A stretch of DNA of 5,526 nucleotides. Origin: Actinomycetota bacterium (GTDB taxonomy: Bacteria > Actinomycetota > Actinomycetes > Propionibacteriales > Nocardioidaceae). The notes beneath the pieces are model-generated. The model searched no databases. It saw only the letters and a program-made list of their open reading frames with translations, and was not told the origin of the DNA. A program made the translations under genes and the position numbers. The stretch covers positions 1 through 5,526 of the forward strand of contig WLIH01000220.1 in NCBI GenBank assembly GCA_009702305.1, given 5' to 3'. Position 1 is the stretch's first letter. Every line of letters begins with the position of its first letter. Of this stretch, positions 1 to 5,455 are shown in pieces.

Positions 1-172
1 AGGTGCTGCCGGCCTCCACGGTGTCGCCGACATCGGGCAGCGAGACGTAGACGATGTCGCCGAGCGCGTCCTGGGCGAAGTGGGTGATGCCGATCCGGAC
101 GGAGCCTTCGTGCTCACCGGGCACCCGGAGCCACTCGTGCTCGGCGGTGTACTTGAGGTCGTCGGGGTACAC
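1..172 (-). CDS. gcvH: Glycine cleavage system H protein, N-terminal part (runs off left edge)
   Basis: The H protein is the lipoyl carrier of the cytoplasmic glycine cleavage system. It shuttles the aminomethyl group from the P protein to the T protein and is reoxidised by the L protein. The translation starts [17 protein letters not shown] and continues through [20 protein letters not shown] to GDTVEAGST, which is the standard GcvH N-terminus and hybrid-motif fold. Only 57 codons are present. The family is usually about 125-130 residues, and the lipoyl-lysine motif (ESVKS type, near residue 64) should lie just past the window edge, so its integrity cannot be judged. The start is a GTG at 172, chosen because GGAGGA (181-186) sits 8 nt upstream and the family consensus begins here. 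It follows the second DUF881 gene by 51 bp in the same direction, an order also seen in mycobacteria (Rv1825-Rv1826). It may be read through from the upstream operon. Identification is very secure. Confidence 0.96.
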   Translation of the reverse strand, partial: MYPDDLKYTAEHEWLRVPGEHEGSVRIGITHFAQDALGDIVYVSLPDVGDTVEAGST

Positions 173-180
173 AGGAAATC

Positions 181-186
181 TCCTCC
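181..186 (-). promoter_or_regulatory. Shine-Dalgarno site of gcvH
   Basis: On the minus strand this reads GGAGGA, 8 nt before the GTG at 172. It is a strong ribosome binding site and fixes the GTG as the start of gcvH. It contrasts with the two DUF881 genes, which have no comparable site. Confidence 0.85.
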
Positions 187-223
187 GTTGGGGTCGGGGC
201 AAGGCTACTGGCCCTCGTGCTTC

Positions 224-1021
224 CTAGCCGTCCTGGGGTTGGGCGTACTCCGGCTGCACGGGGTCGCGCACGCTCTCGATGTCGAGCGAGCTGAGCTCGT
301 CGATCTGCACGTCGGCCCCCTCGCTCTCCAGCGTGACGCGCGGTCCCTCGAGGATCGAGATGCCGCCGCTCAGGGTGCCGGGCTCGCCGATCACGTCGAC
401 GACGTACGGCGCGGTGAGCAGCGTGCCGTCGACGACCACTCCCCCGACCGCGTCGGTGAACGAGCTCTGGGCGACGAGGCGGACCTGACCGTTGAACTGC
501 ATCGCCTCGGCACCGGCGTTGCGCAGCTCCTGGACCAGGTCGACGAGGACGTCGGCGCGCACGGTGCCGGTCTCCTCGGTGATCGTGATGCGGATGCCGG
601 GTCCGGTGACCGGCACCAGACCGGCCAGGATGCTCAGCGTCTCGGCCTCTTGCTGCGCCTGGTCGAGGGCGGCCTGCTGGGCCCGGGTGTCGGACTCGAG
701 GTCGGTGCGGGTGCGCTCGAGCCTGCTGATCTCGGTCTGGGCGCGGCGCGAGGTGCCGGCGAGGCCGTTGAGGACGTCGATCAGGTCCTGCTCGCGGTAG
801 CCGGCGAAGCTGTCGTCGACCTCGTTGGTGCGCACCTGGACGATGGCCGCGAAGCCGACCAGTGCCAGCAGCACCGCTACCACGAGCTGACGCCGGGCCG
901 GGCGCAGCAGCGCCCGCAGGAGTCGCTCGCGGCCGCTCATCGGCGTCGTCGGGGCGTCGTGCTCCTCGGCGACCTCCTCGGCGAGCTGGTCGGGCGCCGT
1001 CAGGTCGTCGTGCTCAGGCAT
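224..1021 (-). CDS. DUF881 family membrane-anchored coiled-coil protein (second paralogue, Rv1825-like)
   Basis: A 265-residue protein of unknown molecular function. Visible layout: an acidic cytoplasmic tail (1-30, with DQLAEEVAEEHD), a basic stretch (31-44), one membrane span at about 45-63 (QLVVAVLLALVGFAAIVQV), a probable coiled coil at about 88-130 rich in Gln/Arg/Glu, then the DUF881 core. Core signatures are GPGIRITI (140-147), LVQELRNAGAEAMQFNGQV (162-180) and PYVVDVIG (205-212). N-in/C-out topology is inferred. The frame is open up to 1087, but I chose the ATG at 1021 because it gives an 8-nt ATGCCTGA overlap with the stop of the DUF1290 gene; the longer N-terminus (MSSSCSASG) is low-complexity shadow inside that gene. 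No Shine-Dalgarno is visible, so translation probably depends on coupling. The stop is TAG at 224. The family and the gene order with a small basic protein are conserved in Actinobacteria, where the role is unknown. Confidence 0.92.
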   Translation of the reverse strand: MPEHDDLTAPDQLAEEVAEEHDAPTTPMSGRERLLRALLRPARRQLVVAVLLALVGFAAIVQVRTNEVDDSFAGYREQDLIDVLNGLAGTSRRAQTEISRLERTRTDLESDTRAQQAALDQAQQEAETLSILAGLVPVTGPGIRITITEETGTVRADVLVDLVQELRNAGAEAMQFNGQVRLVAQSSFTDAVGGVVVDGTLLTAPYVVDVIGEPGTLSGGISILEGPRVTLESEGADVQIDELSSLDIESVRDPVQPEYAQPQDG

Positions 1022-1346
1022 GGAAGAGGTGCCGACGGATCGCGGCGACGTTGGAGAAGATCCGGATGCCGAGCACGACGATGACACCGGTCGAGAGCTG
1101 ACCGCCGACGCCGAGCTTGTCGCCGAGCCACACGATCGACGCGGCGATGACGACGTTGCTCACGAACGACACGACGAACACCTTGTCGTCGAAGATGCCG
1201 TCGAGGTAGGCGCGCAGGCCGCCGAAGACGGCGTCGAGCGCTGCCACGACGGCGATCGGCAGGTAGGGCTCCAGCGACAGCGGCACGTCGGGCTGGAAGA
1301 CCAGTCCGAGCACGATGCCGACGAGCAGTCCCAGCGCGGCGATCAC
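1014..1346 (-). CDS. Small basic membrane protein, DUF1290 / Sbp family (Rv1824-like)
   Basis: A 110-residue, strongly hydrophobic protein with no known activity. Likely membrane segments are about 1-18, 27-45, 55-75 and 84-101. Family signatures seen include LPIAVVAALDAVFGGLRAYL (29-48), the FDDKVF stretch (52-57), SNVVIAA (63-69), GDKLG (75-79) and GIRIFSNVAAIRRHLF (93-108). The length fits the family. The start is a GTG at 1346 preceded by GAGGAG (1355-1360) at 8 nt. The GTGA at 1343-1346 overlaps the stop of the upstream DUF881 gene, and the end overlaps the downstream DUF881 gene by 8 nt, so it is embedded between two DUF881 paralogues in one operon. The same DUF881/DUF1290 pairing is known from mycobacteria and, as I recall, from the division cluster of Bacillus, which hints at a joint role at the cell envelope. 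That functional link is inference. Confidence 0.93.
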   Translation of the reverse strand: MIAALGLLVGIVLGLVFQPDVPLSLEPYLPIAVVAALDAVFGGLRAYLDGIFDDKVFVVSFVSNVVIAASIVWLGDKLGVGGQLSTGVIVVLGIRIFSNVAAIRRHLFHA

Positions 1347-2236
1347 GGCGTCGTCTCCTCGAGGTCGGGTCGCGGGACGTCGGAGGTGAGGATCTCCGTG
1401 TGCCGCAGCAGCTTGGTCGGTGCCGCGGGCAGCGCCACCGACTGCTCATTCTGCCGTGTCACCACCCAGCCGTACTGATTGGCCAGCGACGCGAACGCGA
1501 CGCCGCTCTCGGTCGCGAGCAGGTCGGCCTGCAGCGTGCGGGTGTCGCCGATCGCCTCGACGACGTACGGCGCGGCCAAGGGACGCGAGTTGACGTTGAT
1601 GACCGGCCCGGAGTTGCGGATGGTGGTGAGCACGGTGAGCCGCTGCCCGTTGATCGCGATCGCCTCCGCCCCGGCCTGCCACAGGCCGTTGACGAGCTTG
1701 CGCAGGTCGATGTCCTGGATGGACTCACCACCGGGGGGCGCGTCCGCGACCTCGATCCGCACCCCCTCGCCCTGGACCGGCAGATAGCCGGTGCGGATCT
1801 GGAGGCGGCGCAGCCGGCTCAGCGCGTCGACGGTGGTGTCGGTCAGCTGCGACAGGGCCGCGTCGGCGGCGGTGTCCTGATCGCGGACCCGCTCGATGCG
1901 GTCCTGCAGGCGCGACAGCGACGCACGCTCGTCGGTGATCTGGCGGATCAGGCTGGTGCGCCCCGCCTGGTCGAGGTCGGCGTCGGCCGAGGTCTGGATC
2001 GCCGCGGTCGTGACCAGCACCCCGAAGACGGCGACCACGACGGCGGCCGTGCGTCGCGGTCGCCGGCGCGACGGCGGCAGCTCACCGGGTGGACGGCGCT
2101 CGGCGACGTGGAGGTAGTCCTCGTCGAGGGACTGCTGCGTGATCAGGGTCAGCAGCGGCATCGTCACCCGCGGGGGCAGCGTGGAGGTGTCACCGCGCGC
2201 CGCCGTGCCGCGGCCGGGTCCTCGGGTCTCAGGCAT
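1343..2236 (-). CDS. DUF881 family membrane-anchored coiled-coil protein (first paralogue, Rv1823-like)
   Basis: A 297-residue protein of unknown function. Layout: a long cytoplasmic tail (1-62) with the stretch MPLLTLITQQSLDEDY (26-41) and a basic cluster SRRRPRR (56-62); one membrane span at about 63-81; a probable coiled coil at about 92-145 (ITDERASLSRLQDRIERV); then the DUF881 core with GEGVRIEV (156-163), LVNGLWQAGAEAIAINGQRL (181-200) and PYVVEAIG (223-230), and a C-terminal extension. The ATG at 2236 overlaps the stop of pgsA by 8 nt (ATGCCTGA) and has no clear Shine-Dalgarno, so coupled translation is likely. An alternative ATG at 2161 (residue 26) would remove the first 25 poorly structured residues and cannot be excluded. 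The stop overlaps the DUF1290 start by 4 nt. It shares the core motifs with the DUF881 protein at 224-1021 but differs widely outside them, so the duplication looks old. Confidence 0.92.
   Translation of the reverse strand: MPETRGPGRGTAARGDTSTLPPRVTMPLLTLITQQSLDEDYLHVAERRPPGELPPSRRRPRRTAAVVVAVFGVLVTTAAIQTSADADLDQAGRTSLIRQITDERASLSRLQDRIERVRDQDTAADAALSQLTDTTVDALSRLRRLQIRTGYLPVQGEGVRIEVADAPPGGESIQDIDLRKLVNGLWQAGAEAIAINGQRLTVLTTIRNSGPVINVNSRPLAAPYVVEAIGDTRTLQADLLATESGVAFASLANQYGWVVTRQNEQSVALPAAPTKLLRHTEILTSDVPRPDLEETTP
1355..1360 (-). promoter_or_regulatory. Shine-Dalgarno site of the DUF1290 gene, inside the upstream DUF881 gene
   Basis: On the minus strand this reads GAGGAG, 8 nt before the GTG at 1346. 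It lies within the last codons of the upstream DUF881 gene, where it encodes the Glu-Glu pair near the C-terminus. It supports the GTG start and means this gene can recruit ribosomes itself, unlike its two DUF881 neighbours. Confidence 0.75.
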
Positions 2237-2831
2237 CTGCCGTCGCCGTACGCCGGGGAGTGGACGCGAGGAGCTTGCGCACCTGCCAGGCGTAGAGGAT
2301 GCCGGCCCACCAGTAGAGCCCGATGCCCCAGAAGGCGAACGCCCAGCCGAACACCTCCGCCAGCGTCGCGACCGTGCCCTCGCCGTCGCCCAACAGCAGG
2401 AGCGGGAAGGCGTAGAGCAGGTTGAAGGTCGCGGCCTTGCCGAGGAAGTGCACGGGCAGCGAGCTGTAGCCGCGGGTGCGCAGCATCGGCACCAGCCCCC
2501 ACATGAGGGCGTCGCGCAGCGGCAGCGAGACCGCCATCCACCACGGGATGATGTCGCGCATCGCCAGCCCGACGACGACGGCGAGGATGTAGAGGCGGTC
2601 GGCGACCGGGTCGAGGATCTGGCCGACGACCGAGGTCTGGCCGAGCTTGCGCGCGAGCCAGCCGTCGAGGAAGTCGGTGAGGCCGGAGACCATCAGCAGC
2701 GCGAGTGCCCACCCGTCCGCCTCGGGGCCGAGGACCAGCCACAGGAAGAGCGGGACACCGGCCAGCCTGACTGCGCTGAGCAGGTTCGGGACGGTCCACA
2801 CGCCGTAGGCGCGGGTCGGGTCTTCCGCCAC
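2229..2831 (-). CDS. pgsA: CDP-alcohol phosphatidyltransferase (PgsA2-like)
   Basis: An integral membrane enzyme of phospholipid synthesis that transfers a phosphatidyl group from CDP-diacylglycerol to an alcohol. Its 200 residues carry the complete family signature D-x2-D-G-x2-A-R-x8-G-x3-D-x3-D: D53, D56, G57, A60, R61, G70, D74 and D78, so all catalytic and metal-binding aspartates are present. Several hydrophobic spans flank this (about 21-35, 41-51, 80-102, 134-147 and 160-183). The acceptor cannot be read from sequence. Glycerol-3-phosphate (PGP synthase) or phosphatidylglycerol (cardiolipin synthase of the CDP-alcohol type) are the main options, and its mycobacterial counterpart in the same gene order is named PgsA2. 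The start is a GTG at 2831, the furthest start in frame, with only weak AGG-containing candidates upstream. It opens a four-gene overlapping operon with DUF881, DUF1290 and DUF881. The family call is certain; the exact product is not. Confidence 0.94.
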   Translation of the reverse strand: MAEDPTRAYGVWTVPNLLSAVRLAGVPLFLWLVLGPEADGWALALLMVSGLTDFLDGWLARKLGQTSVVGQILDPVADRLYILAVVVGLAMRDIIPWWMAVSLPLRDALMWGLVPMLRTRGYSSLPVHFLGKAATFNLLYAFPLLLLGDGEGTVATLAEVFGWAFAFWGIGLYWWAGILYAWQVRKLLASTPRRTATADA

Positions 2832-2881
2832 TGGTGCCTGCTTGTCCTGTCCGGCCGATCGAGGGGGTGCCCGGACGTCGT

Positions 2882-2906
2882 CCCGGCACCGGTCACCTTA
2901 GCCGGG
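2882..2906. repeat. Perfect 6-bp inverted repeat with a 13-nt loop between the CNNM pair and pgsA
   Basis: The plus strand has cccggc at 2882-2887 and its exact reverse complement gccggg at 2901-2906. It begins 1 nt after the stop codon of the second CNNM gene, so in mRNA it would form a GC-only hairpin directly behind that gene. No U-tract follows, so it is not a classical intrinsic terminator. The putative -10 TAAGGT lies in the loop. It may be a weak terminator, an operator, or a chance feature of GC-rich DNA. Confidence 0.4.
2895..2900 (-). promoter_or_regulatory. Possible -10 element of the pgsA-DUF881 operon
   Basis: In the 76-bp gap between the second CNNM gene and pgsA, the minus strand reads TAAGGT, which fits the TANNNT form common in actinobacterial housekeeping promoters. 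Transcription would start near 2888, giving a leader of about 57 nt. No good TTGAC-like -35 is seen 16-19 bp upstream (the region is G-rich coding sequence), so this is tentative. It is the only AT-containing hexamer of this kind in the gap. Confidence 0.35.
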
Positions 2907-2907
2907 C

Positions 2908-3975
2908 TCAGGACATGGCACCCGACGCACTGGGGTCTTCGAGGTGCGCGGCGTCGCGGATCTCGCCGATCAGCTCCTCGATCACGTCCTCCAGGGTCGC
3001 CAGGCCGACGGTCGCACCCGAGGAGTCGACGACCCGCGCCATGTGGGCACCGCGGCGCTGGAGCTGCTCGAGGGCCTCGTGGAGCAGGTCGTCGGGCGCT
3101 ACCGGAGCGAAGGGGCGGATCCACTTGTCCTCGATCGCCCGCTGCCTGCGGGTCTCGTCGGGCTCGAGCACGTCCTTGATGTGGAGGTAGCCGACGAGCT
3201 CGCCGTCATCGGCCTCGACCGGGAAGCGGCTGTAGCCGGTGGCCGCGCACAGCGCCTCGACGTCGGCGGCCGAGGATCCGCGGCGCACGGTGGTCAGCGA
3301 CGCCGGCGGCATCACGACCGCGGCGACGGTCTTCTCGGTGAAGCCGAGCGCCCCGGCCAGGCGGTCGTACTCGTCGTCCTCGAGCAGGCCCTCGCCGCGC
3401 GACTCCTCGACGAGGGCTGCGACCTCCTCGCGGGTGAACGTCGAGCTGATCTCGTCCTTGGGCTCGACCCGCATCAGGCGCAGGGTCGCGTTGGCCACCG
3501 CGTTGAGGCTGACGATGATCGGGCGCAGCACGATGACGACGCCGAGCATCGGCGGGCCCAGCACCAGGGCGGAGCGCTCGGGGCCGGCGATGGCGATGTT
3601 CTTGGGCACCATCTCGCCGAGCACGACGTGGAGGAAGACCACGACCGCCAGGGCGATCGCGAAGGCGACCGGGTGCAGCAGGGCCTCCGGCACTCCGAGG
3701 TCCTCGAAGAGGGGCTCGATCAGGTGGGCGACGGCCGGCTCGCCGACGGCGCCGAGCCCGACCGAGCAGATGGTGATGCCGAGCTGGGCACCGGCGAGGA
3801 CGAGCGAGACGTTCTCCATCGCCCGCAGGGTCGTGCGCGCCATCCGCGACCCGGCCTGGGCGCGCGGCTCGATCTGGCTGCGGCGCGCCGAGATGATCGC
3901 GAACTCGGCGCCCACGAAGAACGCGTTGAGTGCGAGCAGCAGGACGGCGACGGCGAGGGCGGTGGTGTCGCTCAT
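2908..3975 (-). CDS. CNNM/CorC-type (UPF0053) membrane protein with CBS pair, lacking the C-terminal CorC_HlyC domain
   Basis: A 355-residue member of the CNNM family, whose studied members export or sense Mg2+/Co2+; many are misnamed hemolysins. The DUF21/CNNM transmembrane domain is at about 1-190, with FVGAEFAIISARR (20-32), GAQLGITICSVGLGAVGEP (62-80) and GEMVPKNIAIAGPE (120-133). A cytoplasmic CBS pair follows at about 215-340, with SRFPVE (249-254) and VGLATLEDVIEELIGEI (323-339). The chain ends about 15 residues after CBS2, so the CorC_HlyC domain present in its neighbour is absent. It also has VMPPASL where the neighbour has IMTPRVR, and DSSGATVG where the neighbour has DEYGGHAG. The ATG at 3975 overlaps the neighbour's stop (ATGA, 3972-3975), and AGGGGG (3983-3988) lies 7 nt upstream. 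The two are cotranscribed, like the Rv1842c-Rv1841c pair, and may form a heterodimer. Substrate direction is inferred from the family only. Confidence 0.93.
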   Translation of the reverse strand: MSDTTALAVAVLLLALNAFFVGAEFAIISARRSQIEPRAQAGSRMARTTLRAMENVSLVLAGAQLGITICSVGLGAVGEPAVAHLIEPLFEDLGVPEALLHPVAFAIALAVVVFLHVVLGEMVPKNIAIAGPERSALVLGPPMLGVVIVLRPIIVSLNAVANATLRLMRVEPKDEISSTFTREEVAALVEESRGEGLLEDDEYDRLAGALGFTEKTVAAVVMPPASLTTVRRGSSAADVEALCAATGYSRFPVEADDGELVGYLHIKDVLEPDETRRQRAIEDKWIRPFAPVAPDDLLHEALEQLQRRGAHMARVVDSSGATVGLATLEDVIEELIGEIRDAAHLEDPSASGAMS

Positions 3976-5399
3976 CGGGTCGCCCCCTGCTCGGATCCGG
4001 GTCGATCGGCGCGTCGGGTCGCGGTCGAGGCGGGCTCGACCCCGCGCTGCTCCGGGGTGAGCTGCTCCCGGTCGAGCACTCGCAGCGCCAGGCGGTCGAT
4101 GCGCAGTCCTTCCATGTGTTCGACGGTGAGCACCGCCAGCCGCTCGCGCACCGTGTCGTGCTCGGAGTGGTCGGGCACCGGCACCTCGGCGATGTCGCCG
4201 CTGACCGGCACCCGGCCGAGCACCCGCAGCACCAGGCCGGCGATCGTGTCGTAGTCCTCGTTCTCCGGGAGCTCGATGCCGGTGAAGTCCTCGACCTCGT
4301 CGGGACGCAGCAGGCCCGAGAGCGACCAGGAGCCGTCGCGACGCTGGCGGGCGCGCGCACCGAGGCGGTCGTGCTCGTCGGAGATGTCACCGACGATCTC
4401 CTCGATGACGTCCTCGAGGGTCACGATGCCGGCGTGGCCGCCGTACTCGTCGAGGACGATCGCCATCTGGAAGCCGTCCTCGCGCAGCAGGGCGAGCAGC
4501 GGGTCCAGGCGCATCGAGTCCGGCACGATGATCGGCTTGGCCATCAGATGCTTGACCTTGGTCGTCGAGCGCTCGTGCAGCGGCAGCGCCACGGCGTTCT
4601 TGACGTGGACGGTGCCGACGACCTGGTCCTCCGCGTCGAGCACGGGGAAGCGGGAGTGCCCGCTGCTGCGGGTCAGCTCGATGACCGCCGACGCGCGGTC
4701 GTTGGCCTCCAGCGAGAGTGTGCGCACCCGTGGCGTCATGATCTCGCCGGCGTTGCGGGTGCCGAACTCCACGGAGCGCTCCATCAGCTCGGCGGTGTCG
4801 GCGTCGAGGGTGCCCTCGTCGGCGGAGCGCTGGATCAGCGACGCGAGCTCGGCCGAGCTCCGCGCCGAGCGCAGCTCCTCCTGCGGCTCGACGCCGAGGC
4901 GGCGCACCAGCGCGTTGGCGGAGCCGTTGAGGAAGCGGATCGGCACCTTGTTGAACGCCGTGAACCAGCGCATCGGGCGCTGCGTGGCCCGGGCGGTCTC
5001 CAGCGGCCGGGCGATCGCGAGGTTCTTGGGCACCAGCTCACCGAAGAGCATCGTCAGGATCGTGCTGAGCACGAGGCCGATCGCGAGCGCCAGCGGACTG
5101 ACCGCGCCGTCCGGCACCCCCGCAGCGCTGAGCGGGTCCTCGATCAGGTCGGAGATCGCGGGCTCGGCCAGGAATCCGATCGCGAGGTTGGTGACCGTGA
5201 TCCCGACCTGGGCGCCGGAGAGCTGCGTCGAGAGCGACTTGAGCGCGGCCTGGACGCCGATGGCGCCGGCGTCACCGGCGGCGGCCGCCTGGTCCACCTT
5301 GTTGCGGTCGACCGTCACCAGCGAGAACTCCGCGGCGACGAAGACACCGCAGGCGATGATCAGGAAGAGCGCGGCGGCCAGCAGCAACCACGCAGTCAT
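3972..5399 (-). CDS. CNNM/CorC-type (UPF0053) membrane protein, full length: DUF21, CBS pair, CorC_HlyC
   Basis: A 475-residue transporter-family protein, probably for Mg2+/Co2+ homeostasis. The DUF21/CNNM transmembrane domain is at about 1-195: a first span 3-24 with VFVAAEFSLVTVDRNK (19-34), then GAQVGITVTNLAIGFLAEP (62-80), a span at about 101-122 and GELVPKNLAIARP (120-132). A cytoplasmic CBS pair follows, CBS1 at about 217-275 (IMTPR 220-224, SGHSRFPV 246-253) and CBS2 at about 283-340 (DEYGGHAGIVTLEDVIEEI, 317-335). The CorC_HlyC domain is at about 355-440 (DGSWSLSG 355-362, NEDYDTIAGLVL 380-391). The last 35 residues are a polar tail rich in Arg and Glu, probably disordered. The ATG at 5399 follows GGGGGGAG (5407-5414) at 7 nt. 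It is the first gene of the pair and overlaps the next by 4 nt. CBS pairs in this family bind ATP or Mg2+-ATP, so activity may follow cell Mg2+ and energy status. Confidence 0.95.
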   Translation of the reverse strand: MTAWLLLAAALFLIIACGVFVAAEFSLVTVDRNKVDQAAAAGDAGAIGVQAALKSLSTQLSGAQVGITVTNLAIGFLAEPAISDLIEDPLSAAGVPDGAVSPLALAIGLVLSTILTMLFGELVPKNLAIARPLETARATQRPMRWFTAFNKVPIRFLNGSANALVRRLGVEPQEELRSARSSAELASLIQRSADEGTLDADTAELMERSVEFGTRNAGEIMTPRVRTLSLEANDRASAVIELTRSSGHSRFPVLDAEDQVVGTVHVKNAVALPLHERSTTKVKHLMAKPIIVPDSMRLDPLLALLREDGFQMAIVLDEYGGHAGIVTLEDVIEEIVGDISDEHDRLGARARQRRDGSWSLSGLLRPDEVEDFTGIELPENEDYDTIAGLVLRVLGRVPVSGDIAEVPVPDHSEHDTVRERLAVLTVEHMEGLRIDRLALRVLDREQLTPEQRGVEPASTATRRADRPGSEQGATR

Positions 5400-5455
5400 G
5401 CGAGCTCTCCCCCCTCGGTGCGGGCGGAGAGCGGGCTACTTCGGGGGCCGTCCAT
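5396..5455 (-). other. Possible 19-codon leader ORF overlapping the first CNNM start
   Basis: An ATG at 5455 opens a 19-codon frame (MDGPRSSPLSARTEGGELA) whose TGA at 5396-5398 overlaps the CNNM ATG in an ATGA arrangement. An in-frame stop at 5465-5467 lies just upstream. Its own ribosome site is poor: the nearest purine run, AAAGGA, is about 14 nt before the ATG. It may couple translation of the CNNM gene or simply be chance. The peptide has no recognisable motif. Confidence 0.15.

Noticed and set aside
202..207. TAGCCT on the minus strand as a -10 for a separate gcvH promoter
   Set aside because: The hexamer fits TANNNT, but no -35 is seen at a suitable distance and the gap is only 51 bp; any hexamer match this loose is expected by chance.
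1022..1087. Longer N-terminus for the second DUF881 gene, starting at 1087
   Set aside because: The 22 extra residues (MSSSCSASGSSPTSPRSVGT...) are compositionally shadow-like and lie entirely within the DUF1290 gene; the ATG at 1021 with its overlap is much more likely.
2164..2889. Minus-strand 241-codon frame overlapping pgsA and the first DUF881 gene
   Set aside because: It is a shifted frame of the pgsA region. The product is Arg/Pro/Ala-rich with no motifs, while the pgsA frame carries the full CDP-alcohol phosphatidyltransferase signature.
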